From NCBI GenBank assembly GCA_902803695.1, contig CADCQX010000150.1, forward strand, positions 1 to 27,136: a DNA stretch of 27,136 nt. The letters are read 5' to 3'. The notes beneath the pieces were generated by a model. That model had not been told where the DNA came from, searched no databases, and saw only the letters and a program-made list of their open reading frames with translations. How positions within the stretch are numbered: position 1 is the first letter of the stretch; each line of letters starts with the position of its first letter. This document shows positions 14,082 through 21,177 of the stretch, piece after piece. This stretch comes from Oscillospiraceae bacterium (GTDB lineage: Bacteria > Bacillota > Clostridia > Saccharofermentanales > Saccharofermentanaceae). Both the position numbers and the translations under genes were made by a program.

Positions 14082-15590
14082 TTATTCGCCTCCTGCAATC
14101 GTGCTCATGATCTTGTTCTGTGTAAGGTCGTCACCCGTCAATTCCCCGACGACCTTTCTGTCACGCATTACGATAAGCCTTGAACATGTACGCAGCATCT
14201 CGTCTGTTTCAGACGAGATAAACGTGACGCTCATTCCTTCGGAAGCAAGGTCCAAAACGAGTTTTTGAATATCCACTTTTGTACCTACGTCGATACCTCT
14301 TGTCGGCTCGTCCAGGATCAGATATTCAGGGTGCATCAAAAGCCATCTCGCGAGGATAACTTTCTGCTGGTTTCCGCCCGACAGCGACTTTATCGGTGTA
14401 TCGCTTGAGGCAGTCTTGATATTGAGTTTTTTGATGTATTCATCCGCAAAAGCTTCGGCCTGTTTTTTCGAAAAAGGTCGGAAGAAACCTTTTAATACCT
14501 GCAAAGCCATGATGATGTTGTCGCGGACTGAAAGGTCTCCGATTATGCCGTCGACTTTTCTGTCTTCCGGCAGATACGCGATGCCGTTTTTCATGGCGTC
14601 CAGAGGCTTACTGATCTTAACGTCCTTGCCGTGCATCTTAACCTTGCCCTTAAGGACTCTGTCAGCACCGAAGATCGCTCTGACGCACTCGCTTCGGCCG
14701 GATCCGAGAAGACCCGTAAATCCGTTGACCTCGCCCTTCTTGATGTAGAAATCGAACGGCTTTATGCCTGCATCACTCTGAAGTTCCTTTGCCTCGAAAA
14801 CTCTCTCATCTTTGTTCTCGCCGCTATATGTTCCCTGCTCGCCCTTGATGTCGGACAGGTCATCCATCTCTTTACCGAGCATCGTCGCAACAAGCTTGAC
14901 CCTCGGAAGATCCTTGATCTCATATTCACCGACAAACTGACCGTCTCTAAGAACGATTATCTTGTCGCAAACTTCGTACACCTGATCCAAAAAGTGTGTA
15001 ACGAAAATGATTCCGACTCCGAGTGCCTTAAGGTCTCTCATGAGTCCGAAAAGTTTCTCAACTTCCTGCTCGTCCAGTGACGACGTAGGCTCGTCGAGGA
15101 TCAGGACTTTACAGTCCATATCAACTGCTCTCGCGATGGCGACCATCTGCTGTACCGCGATGGAGCAGCTCGCCAGCTGCTGTGTTGCTCTGGCCGGAAT
15201 ATCAAGCTTCTTGAGGAGCTTGTCCGCATCGGCATTCATCTTCTTCCAATTCGTAATCTGGCTCTTGCCGCGACCGATATATATATTCTCGGCAACGGTC
15301 AGATTAGGACACAGCGTGATCTCCTGATACACGGTACTGATACCCAGGTTCTGTGCACTCTGCGGAGAACGTATTGAGACATTTTTCTTATCACCGAGAC
15401 TGATAGTTCCGCTGTCCTTGGAATAGACGCCGGTAAGTACTTTTATCAATGTGGATTTTCCGGCTCCGTTCTCACCCATAAGCGCATGGATCTCACCTTT
15501 GTTGAGCGAGAAATCCACGTTCTGAAGAGCTCTTACTCCCGGAAAAGACTTATTGATGCCACGCATCTCAAGTATTCTGTTATTATCCAC
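14082..15590 (-). CDS. ytfR: Sugar ABC transporter double ATPase, YtfR-like
   Basis: 502 residues with two nucleotide-binding domains in one chain, as in RbsA/MglA/YtfR. Domain 1 has Walker A GENGAGKST (about 39-47), a weak signature around CSIAVQQMVAIARA and Walker B KVLILDEPTSSLD. Domain 2 has the degenerate Walker A GLLGSGRSE usual in this family, signature LSGGNQQKV and Walker B YLILDEPTRGID. It powers import from the cytoplasmic face. The start is GTG at 15590 with AGAGG eight bases upstream; no ATG lies close to that ribosome site. A strong terminator separates it from the first SBP gene upstream. Confidence 0.93.
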   Translation of the reverse strand: MDNNRILEMRGINKSFPGVRALQNVDFSLNKGEIHALMGENGAGKSTLIKVLTGVYSKDSGTISLGDKKNVSIRSPQSAQNLGISTVYQEITLCPNLTVAENIYIGRGKSQITNWKKMNADADKLLKKLDIPARATQQLASCSIAVQQMVAIARAVDMDCKVLILDEPTSSLDEQEVEKLFGLMRDLKALGVGIIFVTHFLDQVYEVCDKIIVLRDGQFVGEYEIKDLPRVKLVATMLGKEMDDLSDIKGEQGTYSGENKDERVFEAKELQSDAGIKPFDFYIKKGEVNGFTGLLGSGRSECVRAIFGADRVLKGKVKMHGKDVKISKPLDAMKNGIAYLPEDRKVDGIIGDLSVRDNIIMALQVLKGFFRPFSKKQAEAFADEYIKKLNIKTASSDTPIKSLSGGNQQKVILARWLLMHPEYLILDEPTRGIDVGTKVDIQKLVLDLASEGMSVTFISSETDEMLRTCSRLIVMRDRKVVGELTGDDLTQNKIMSTIAGGE

Positions 15591-15613
15591 GGGTTATACC
15601 TCTTTTTCAGTTT

Positions 15614-15660
15614 TAAAAAACGCAGTGCGGACTGTCCAAATGGATTCCTCCGCACCGCGT
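15614..15660 (-). terminator. Terminator/attenuator between the first SBP gene and the ATPase gene
   Basis: On the minus strand ACGCGGTGCGGA (15660-15649) pairs over 12 bp, with one G-U, with TCCGCACTGCGT (15631-15620), and TTTTTT follows. It lies 22 bases after the SBP stop and before the ATPase. It should end most transcripts after the SBP and let a fraction read through, giving more binding protein than transporter. Confidence 0.88.
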
Positions 15661-15681
15661 CCTTAACATAACGAATAGTTA

Positions 15682-16647
15682 TTAGATTCCGTATTTGTCT
15701 ACATCATCCTGTGTGATGGAGCCTGCGTCGAAGCCCTTCTCTTCCATGATTACGACCTTCTCTGCAGGAGCCTTACCAGCCTCGAGATCCTTGATGATCT
15801 GATCGAGGTAGCTGGCCTGGAAAGGATTGCACTGTCCGTCATAGTTCCAGTTGCCTGCGAGGAGTTCTTCGAGAGCCCACTTGTTGCAGTCAAAGCCCAT
15901 AACGATAACGTCCTTGCCAACACCGTGAGAGATACCTGCTGCGTCCAAAGCTGCAACTGCACCCTTAGCCATATCGTCGTTCTCTGCATAGATTACGTTG
16001 AATGGTGTGCCTGCATCGATAACGGACTGAACGATCTGCTGAGCCTTCTCTGCGTTCCACTCAGCTGTCTGCTGCTTAACGATATTCCAGCTTGCTTCTG
16101 CAGCTACCTTATCGTCGAGAGCACCGGAACGTCCCTGCTGAGCTGCTGAGCCCATAACGCCCTGGATGTGGATGATATTGTACTCAGAGAGTCCCTGACC
16201 TGCGAGCCAGTCAACTGCTGTCTGGCCTTCCTTAGCCATGTCAGAAACGATGGAAGCCTCATAGAGACTTGAATCTGCATCAATAGTTCTGTCGAAAAGG
16301 ATTACCTTTACGCCGGCCTTCTGTGCGTCCTGCAAAACTGAATCCCAGCCTGCTGTGTCAGCAGCTGACAAGAGAAGATAATCAACATCGTTCTGGATAA
16401 ATGTCTGAGCTGCCTGGATCTGCTCATCATTCTTCAAGCTGTATGCGAACTCTGCATCATATCCGTTTTCCTCTGTAAACATAGCCTTAAGGTCTGCTAC
16501 GTTTGCTGTACGATAACCGGATTCGTTAGGGTCATTATTAATGATACCAACCTTAATAAGACCGCCTTCCTCAGCGTCTTTCTTGGAGCATGCTGCGCAG
16601 CCGATGAGCATTACAGATGCCAAGACAATAGACAACAACTTTTTCAT
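15682..16647 (-). CDS. Sugar ABC transporter binding lipoprotein (first SBP, YtfQ-related)
   Basis: 321 residues beginning MKKLLSIVLASVMLIGC with lipobox LIGC and lipidation predicted at Cys17. The fold is a type I sugar-binding protein: VGIINNDPNESGYR, FIQNDVDYLLLSAADTAGWD, VKVILFDRTID, IIHIQGVMGSAAQQGRS, VIYAENDDMAKGAV and MGFDCNKWAL. The family delivers galactofuranose, galactose or similar sugars to the YtfRT-YjfF complex. ATG at 16647 with GGGAGG about nine bases upstream. It is the first gene of the transport operon, followed by a strong terminator, the usual layout for high SBP expression. It is clearly different in sequence from the second SBP at the other end of the same operon. Confidence 0.92.
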   Translation of the reverse strand: MKKLLSIVLASVMLIGCAACSKKDAEEGGLIKVGIINNDPNESGYRTANVADLKAMFTEENGYDAEFAYSLKNDEQIQAAQTFIQNDVDYLLLSAADTAGWDSVLQDAQKAGVKVILFDRTIDADSSLYEASIVSDMAKEGQTAVDWLAGQGLSEYNIIHIQGVMGSAAQQGRSGALDDKVAAEASWNIVKQQTAEWNAEKAQQIVQSVIDAGTPFNVIYAENDDMAKGAVAALDAAGISHGVGKDVIVMGFDCNKWALEELLAGNWNYDGQCNPFQASYLDQIIKDLEAGKAPAEKVVIMEEKGFDAGSITQDDVDKYGI

Positions 16648-16769
16648 TAACGTTTACCTCCCATAAACAGTAGTAAATCAGGGTCTTCCCCGTCTGTTAC
16701 CCCCATTCTAGGTTTTGAGGCAAAAAACGCCATTGATAAAAAAACGAATGCCTTTTGATTTTTTATCCC

Positions 16770-16779
16770 TTTTCGAAAA
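16770..16779. promoter_or_regulatory. TTTTCGAAAA palindrome upstream of the first SBP gene
   Basis: A 10-bp palindrome in the 144-base gap between the kinase stop and the SBP start, sharing its centre and one flank (TTTTCGAAAAC) with the 20-bp palindrome at 10866-10885. It is a possible second site for the same regulator. Weak alone because it is short. A TAGAAT between it and the SBP could be a -10, but no convincing -35 is seen. Confidence 0.3.
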
Positions 16780-16791
16780 CAGTTACATTTT

Positions 16792-18111
16792 TCAACGATT
16801 AAGGTTGAAATTTTTCGGAAGCCTTATCGTGACAGTCGTGCCTTCCTCATGTTTACTTTCGATATTTATCCCGTATCCTTCGCCGTAATTCAGCTTGATC
16901 CTCTCATTGACATTATAAAGACCATACACGATGTTTTTGTCGGACGTTCCTTCCTCGATCGCCTTCCTTACATCCGCGAGTCTTTCCTCCGTCATTCCGA
17001 TTCCGTCATCCTTCACGACCAACGTAAAACTATCGCCCTGCTCATAGCCCGACACATTGATAGAGCCGCCGCCGCGCTTGTTCTTTATGCCGTGGTAGAG
17101 GGCGTTTTCGACAATAGGCTGTACGGTGAGCTTCGGCATCTTAAACCCGTTCATGCTCTCCGGAATATCAATATTGAACTTCAAAATGTCCTGGTACCTG
17201 ATCTGCTGTATCTCGAGATAACTTCTGACGTGATTGATCTCCTCGCTCACGAGAACCGTCTCTTTTCCCCTGTTGAGCGACAGCCTGAAAAAGTCCGACA
17301 GATTGCCGACCATGTTTACGACCTGCTTCTGATTTCCCGACTCCGCCGACCACACGATCGCGTCCAGAGTGTTATACAAAAAGTGCGGATTGATCTGTGC
17401 CTGCAAAAGCTCAAACTCGGCCTTCCGCAGCTGCTTCTGCTCTTCCTTAACCTGCTCCTCGATAGGCCTTGTGATCCACACCGGACCGACGCTCGATACC
17501 ACGATGATACTGCCGATACTTATGGCAAATATCGCGATCGAAACTTCGACCATCTCCGCGAAAAGCTGGTTGTTCTTTTCCTGCGCAGTCTGTATCTGTT
17601 TGTTCTCAAAATAGATATATTCGTTCATAGTCTCCTGGAAAAGCGACGTAACTATCTGCACGTCATTTTCCCAAATGAGCATGTTGTCTTCATACTTATT
17701 TTCATACCCGAGATTCTCCTTGATCTTCTCGATATAAGTCTCAAGGTTGTTAAGATATTTCTCGGCATTCTGAAGTCGTTTCTGGTTGTCATCGATGGTG
17801 GTGTAATCCTTAAGTCCGTCAATGACTTTTCTGGCATCCTCCAACTGATCCGGAAGCGTCGTCTTATCCGCCGTCGTGTTACCTACGATAAGAAGATAGG
17901 TCTCGTAATCGAAATCATTTTTGAAATCGAGACTGATCTCGCTCGCGATCACGACCGAACTCAGCATCTTCTTATATCTGTTATTTACAGTCCACAAGAC
18001 AACGAACGCGAAGACCATAAAAATGATGCTCGGCAATATAAGGATCATATACGATATACGTATCTGCGTCGCTAACCGCGACTTCTGTTTTTCCTCTTTT
18101 TTTCCGATCAT
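16792..18111 (-). CDS. Sensor histidine kinase, YesM/LytS type
   Basis: 439 residues. Two membrane helices (about 20-42 and 190-212) enclose an extracellular helical sensor of about 145 residues rich in coiled-coil-like heptads. A short linker (TRPIEEQVKEEQKQLRKAE) replaces a full HAMP domain. The His_kinase motif LQAQINPHFLYNTLDAI has phospho-acceptor His243, and the ATP-binding part has VQPIVENALYHGI (N box) and KDDGIGM (G box). YesM-type kinases sense extracellular sugars, often with an SBP, and phosphorylate a YesN/AraC regulator. The regulator gene is directly upstream, overlapping by one base (TAATG), and the SBP gene is directly downstream, so control of the transporter is the natural reading. 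Confidence 0.93.
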   Translation of the reverse strand: MIGKKEEKQKSRLATQIRISYMILILPSIIFMVFAFVVLWTVNNRYKKMLSSVVIASEISLDFKNDFDYETYLLIVGNTTADKTTLPDQLEDARKVIDGLKDYTTIDDNQKRLQNAEKYLNNLETYIEKIKENLGYENKYEDNMLIWENDVQIVTSLFQETMNEYIYFENKQIQTAQEKNNQLFAEMVEVSIAIFAISIGSIIVVSSVGPVWITRPIEEQVKEEQKQLRKAEFELLQAQINPHFLYNTLDAIVWSAESGNQKQVVNMVGNLSDFFRLSLNRGKETVLVSEEINHVRSYLEIQQIRYQDILKFNIDIPESMNGFKMPKLTVQPIVENALYHGIKNKRGGGSINVSGYEQGDSFTLVVKDDGIGMTEERLADVRKAIEEGTSDKNIVYGLYNVNERIKLNYGEGYGINIESKHEEGTTVTIRLPKNFNLNR

Positions 18112-19736
18112 TATTCAGCACCGCTGCCCCGCTCGTGATTCCTGTATTGTGTCGGCGTAACGCCCTGTGTTTTTTTGAAGAGATACGAGAAATAATGCGG
18201 GTCTCTGTAGCCCACCATAACTCCGATCTCGTTGCTCTTTTTCGAGGTGCTGCAAAGAAGGTCCTTGGCAACATTCATCCTGTAATCAGTAAGGTACTTG
18301 ATGAACGGCTGGCCCGTCTCCTGCTTAAAGATCGCACTGAGATGATTCGGCGAGAAATTGACCTGCGCCGCCAGCGAATTGAGCGACAGCTCCTCGTCCG
18401 AATAATGGCCGTTGATATAAGTAATGGTCTCGTTGATGACATCATGATACCTGCTCATCGCATGATTCTGGCGAAGCGACAATGTGGTCGCGATCATCTC
18501 ATAAAGATAATCATAAGTCTTCTTCTCATCAGCAAGGATATCCTTCCTCGGGAACTCCACATTCTCGGCAAGTTCCTCCTTCGTAAGACCGAGCTCGTTC
18601 TCAGTAAAATCCGCCACGCAGAAATACATGTCCATAGCAATATACTGCCTGAGCATCGATGTTTTTATCGCGTTATTTCCTACGCCGTTCAGGAATTCTT
18701 CCAGGAAGAAGGTTATCTCCGGCGTCTCACCCGCACGAAGGAACTTTTTGATGAGCCTTCTGTCGATGTGCTTCGGATCGATCTCGGATAAGATATCCGC
18801 ATCATTAACAGGCTTAAGTCCTTCCTCGGAACCGACAAGGAACGCATTCTCCGACGTAAGATACAGGTGCGCGAAAGCTCTTCCCGCCCAGTCAAACGAA
18901 GTCCTTATCTCCGTGATCCTGTTTACGGTCTGGCCTATGCCTCCGAAGTATCTGATATGAGGATAATTCTCAAACAGCTCTTTCATCTTTGCCGTTGCAG
19001 TATCCACATGCTTGTTAATGGAAGCATCGTCATCTGCCCTGAACAAAAACGCCGTTCCCTCTACCTTAAAATCAAAAAATATCGCGCCGTTCTCGTCAGC
19101 GATCTTCCTGATCTCGTCCTCAACTTTAACAACACTTTTCGAGAACTCGCCGATGTCATGCTTGATGGACCAGATCTTCAGAAGGACCACATTGTACCTT
19201 AATGCATTAAGATCGATATTGAGTTTCTTTGCTTCCTCTATAAGTTCCGATGCACTCTTCTCGCCTTTTACCATCCGGTAGAAAAAGTCTCTCTTATCAA
19301 GTTCCGTCCTCTCGCGCATGTCTTTCTCATAACGCTCGGCGGCAGCTCTTTCTTCCTTCTTCTCTTTGATCTTCTCCGAGAGCGCATCCAGCTCCCTTAC
19401 AAGATTATCTCCGCTGATCGGCTTCAAAAGATATCTGGACACACCGATCCTTATGGCATCCCTCGCAAACTGGAAATCCTCATAGCCCGTCAGGAGAATG
19501 ATCTCCATCCACGGGAACTCCGCCTTGATCATGCGGCTCAGTGTAAGACCGTCCATAAACGGCATCTTAATATCAGTAATAACAATATCGGGCTGCTCTT
19601 TTTGGATCATGGAATACGCGACCTCGCCGTCTCCCGCTTCACCGCAGAAAACGAAACCGTGCCCTTCCCAATCAATATTATTCTTTATTCCTTCACGGAC
19701 AACATACTCGTCCTCGACCAAAAAGACCTTAAGCAT
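18111..19736 (-). CDS. Response regulator, receiver plus AraC-type DNA-binding domain (YesN type)
   Basis: 541 residues from the ATG at 19736 (MLKVFLVEDEYVVREGI), with AGAGGG just upstream; the 13 extra codons before it have no ribosome site. Receiver domain 1-120 with acidic pair E8/D9, phospho-acceptor Asp55 (IVITDIKMPFMDGL), Thr in ILLTGYED and LLKPI. A middle region of about 280 residues follows. The C-terminal AraC/XylS double helix-turn-helix covers about 440-535 (LSLNSLAAQVNFSPNHLSAI, then GVMVGYRDPHYFSYLFKK). It should activate the adjacent transport genes when phosphorylated by the kinase. Its promoter lies in the divergent region that also holds repeat array 2. Confidence 0.93.
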   Translation of the reverse strand: MLKVFLVEDEYVVREGIKNNIDWEGHGFVFCGEAGDGEVAYSMIQKEQPDIVITDIKMPFMDGLTLSRMIKAEFPWMEIILLTGYEDFQFARDAIRIGVSRYLLKPISGDNLVRELDALSEKIKEKKEERAAAERYEKDMRERTELDKRDFFYRMVKGEKSASELIEEAKKLNIDLNALRYNVVLLKIWSIKHDIGEFSKSVVKVEDEIRKIADENGAIFFDFKVEGTAFLFRADDDASINKHVDTATAKMKELFENYPHIRYFGGIGQTVNRITEIRTSFDWAGRAFAHLYLTSENAFLVGSEEGLKPVNDADILSEIDPKHIDRRLIKKFLRAGETPEITFFLEEFLNGVGNNAIKTSMLRQYIAMDMYFCVADFTENELGLTKEELAENVEFPRKDILADEKKTYDYLYEMIATTLSLRQNHAMSRYHDVINETITYINGHYSDEELSLNSLAAQVNFSPNHLSAIFKQETGQPFIKYLTDYRMNVAKDLLCSTSKKSNEIGVMVGYRDPHYFSYLFKKTQGVTPTQYRNHERGSGAE

Positions 19737-19765
19737 ATAACCCTCTGTATCATTTAGTAGATTTA

Positions 19766-19795
19766 ATTGTAGCACTCAACTCCTTACTGAAACAA
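19766..19795 (-). promoter_or_regulatory. Promoter of the response regulator gene
   Basis: TACAAT at 19766-19771 is preceded by TGC (extended -10), with TTGTTT at 19790-19795 18 bases upstream. It begins about 30 bases before the ATG at 19736. The string GAGTGxTACAAT recurs in the promoter at 22543. Confidence 0.6.
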
Positions 19796-19802
19796 TCCCA
19801 CT

Positions 19803-20065
19803 CCATCCTAAGGTAGGAATTCCAAAATCCTTATTCTTTTTTCCAACCTTAAGATTACTATCAAAAATCCTGATTTTTCTTCTCCTCCATAGGGTTGGTT
19901 TTTTGTCTCCAAAAATGGTTCTGACTCCCTGCTTGTCTTCAGAAACCTTCTTATATTTTGGATACCAGCAACCTAAGGTTGGAATAAAAAGAAAGAGTGT
20001 GTTCCTTGTTCAACATAAGGTTGGATATTTTTTTCGAATAAAAAGGATATGTCACTTATGGTTGG
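19803..20065. repeat. Array 2 of 41-42 bp phased degenerate repeats
   Basis: Cores at 19803-19817 (CCATCCTAAGGTAGG, nearly palindromic), 19843-19854 (CCAACCTTAAGA), 19887-19898 (CCATAGGGTTGG), 19969-19982 (CAACCTAAGGTTGG), 20011-20024 and 20054-20065. Centre-to-centre distances are 41, 40, 84, 42 and 41 bp, whether cores point left or right. Reverse-complemented, the array matches array 1 along its length except that four of array 1's units are absent. It fills the 436 bases between the divergent response regulator and Nudix genes, together with their two promoters; no further gene is seen there. Confidence 0.85.
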
Positions 20066-20103
20066 AATTTGTATAAGAAAAATGCGGTGACGCAAAAATC
20101 TTC

Positions 20104-20132
20104 TTGCAAACAAAATGAGATAGTGTTATTTT
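20104..20132 (+). promoter_or_regulatory. Promoter of the tandem Nudix gene
   Basis: TTGCAA (20104-20109), 17-base spacer, TATTTT (20127-20132), with TGT before the -10 giving an extended -10. The ATG is about 40 bases downstream of the -10. Confidence 0.6.
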
Positions 20133-20172
20133 CTTATTCCGTTTATTTTTTCAAGAGGAAGGAAGTGATCTG

Positions 20173-21174
20173 ATGATCGGAAAAGAACTGAAGTTGGAAT
20201 TTAAAGACAACGAGTGGCCACTCGAGGAGATTACTCATGACAGGAATATCGCGAGGGCGATCGTTTTCGATGATGAGGGTTACTTCTATTTTGTGAGGGC
20301 TGACCGTGATGATGCTTTCGGAAAGGCAACGCACATAGAGACTCCCGGCGGCGGAGTTGAATCAGGCGAGGACCTGGAAGAAGCGATCAGAAGAGAATTG
20401 CTCGAGGAACTCGGTGTCACCGTTGATGTCCTGTGCAAGATCGGTACGGTAAGTGATTACTATAATGTCATCAAGAGACATAACATCAGTAATTATTTCC
20501 TGTGCAAGGTTAAGTCCTGGGGTGACAAGCACATGACCGAGGCGGAGATCAATGATTTCCACTTAAGTACCCTGAAGTATACTTATGAGGAAGCGGTTAG
20601 CGAATATGAAAAGCACAAGGATTCAAGTATCGGAAGACTCATTGCACAAAGGGAACTGCCGATACTCGAGAGAGCAGAAAAACTTCTGAATCCTGACTGC
20701 GGTTTTGTAAGACCAACCAAGTACTTCCGTTTCAGGACAGGTGCGATCGTTGTTAATGACGGAAAGATGTTGTTCGTAAAGAGTAATTATGCCGACTACA
20801 ATTACATGATCGGCGGTGCAGTCAAGATGTGCGAGACTACGGAAACTTGTATCCTGAGAGAACTCGAGGAAGAGTCAGGCATGCGTGCCACCATAGACCA
20901 CCTCTCGATCGTTTGCGAGAATTTCTTTGACGGCAAGGAAGGCGTTATTGACGGATACGATTGTCATACTATCGAGTTCTATTATCTGATGAACGTAACA
21001 CCGGAGGAACTTGCTAAATGCAGAACCACAACTGATGACGGAGAGGAACTTGTATGGCTGCCTGTCGATGAGATAGAGAAATACAACATCAAGCCGACAT
21101 TCATTAGAGAACGCCTCGGAGAGTTCTTAAATTCCAAGGAGATTATCCACGTTGTTGAGGAAAGAGACCGTTAA
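20173..21174 (+). CDS. Tandem Nudix hydrolase
   Basis: 333 residues with two complete Nudix domains. The first Nudix box, residues 60-82, reads GGVESGEDLEEAIRRELLEE plus LGV. The second, at about 214-237, reads GGAVKMCETTETCILRELEE plus ESGM. Both fit G-x5-E-x7-R-E-U-x-E-E-x-G-U, so both should bind metal and be active. The family cleaves nucleoside diphosphates linked to another moiety (oxidised dNTP, NDP-sugar, ADP-ribose, dinucleotides); the substrate cannot be read here. ATG at 20173 with AGGAAGGAAG upstream and a good promoter. The gene is alone, and its terminator lies inside the 3' end of the convergent HTH/PurM gene. Two Nudix boxes in one chain are less common than one. Confidence 0.9.
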   Translation: MIGKELKLEFKDNEWPLEEITHDRNIARAIVFDDEGYFYFVRADRDDAFGKATHIETPGGGVESGEDLEEAIRRELLEELGVTVDVLCKIGTVSDYYNVIKRHNISNYFLCKVKSWGDKHMTEAEINDFHLSTLKYTYEEAVSEYEKHKDSSIGRLIAQRELPILERAEKLLNPDCGFVRPTKYFRFRTGAIVVNDGKMLFVKSNYADYNYMIGGAVKMCETTETCILRELEEESGMRATIDHLSIVCENFFDGKEGVIDGYDCHTIEFYYLMNVTPEELAKCRTTTDDGEELVWLPVDEIEKYNIKPTFIRERLGEFLNSKEIIHVVEERDR

Positions 21175-21177
21175 GGT

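Noticed and set aside
16798..16812. TTAAGGTTGAAA at the kinase 3' end, similar to the repeat core
   Set aside because: It encodes the last kinase residues and has no phased neighbours.
16849..18075. 408-codon plus-strand ORF
   Set aside because: It is antisense to the histidine kinase over its whole length; the kinase has all family motifs.
924..20065. Composite transposon bounded by the inverted arrays 1 and 2
   Set aside because: No transposase, no sharp ends or target duplication, and a third array outside the segment. A dispersed repeat family explains it more simply.
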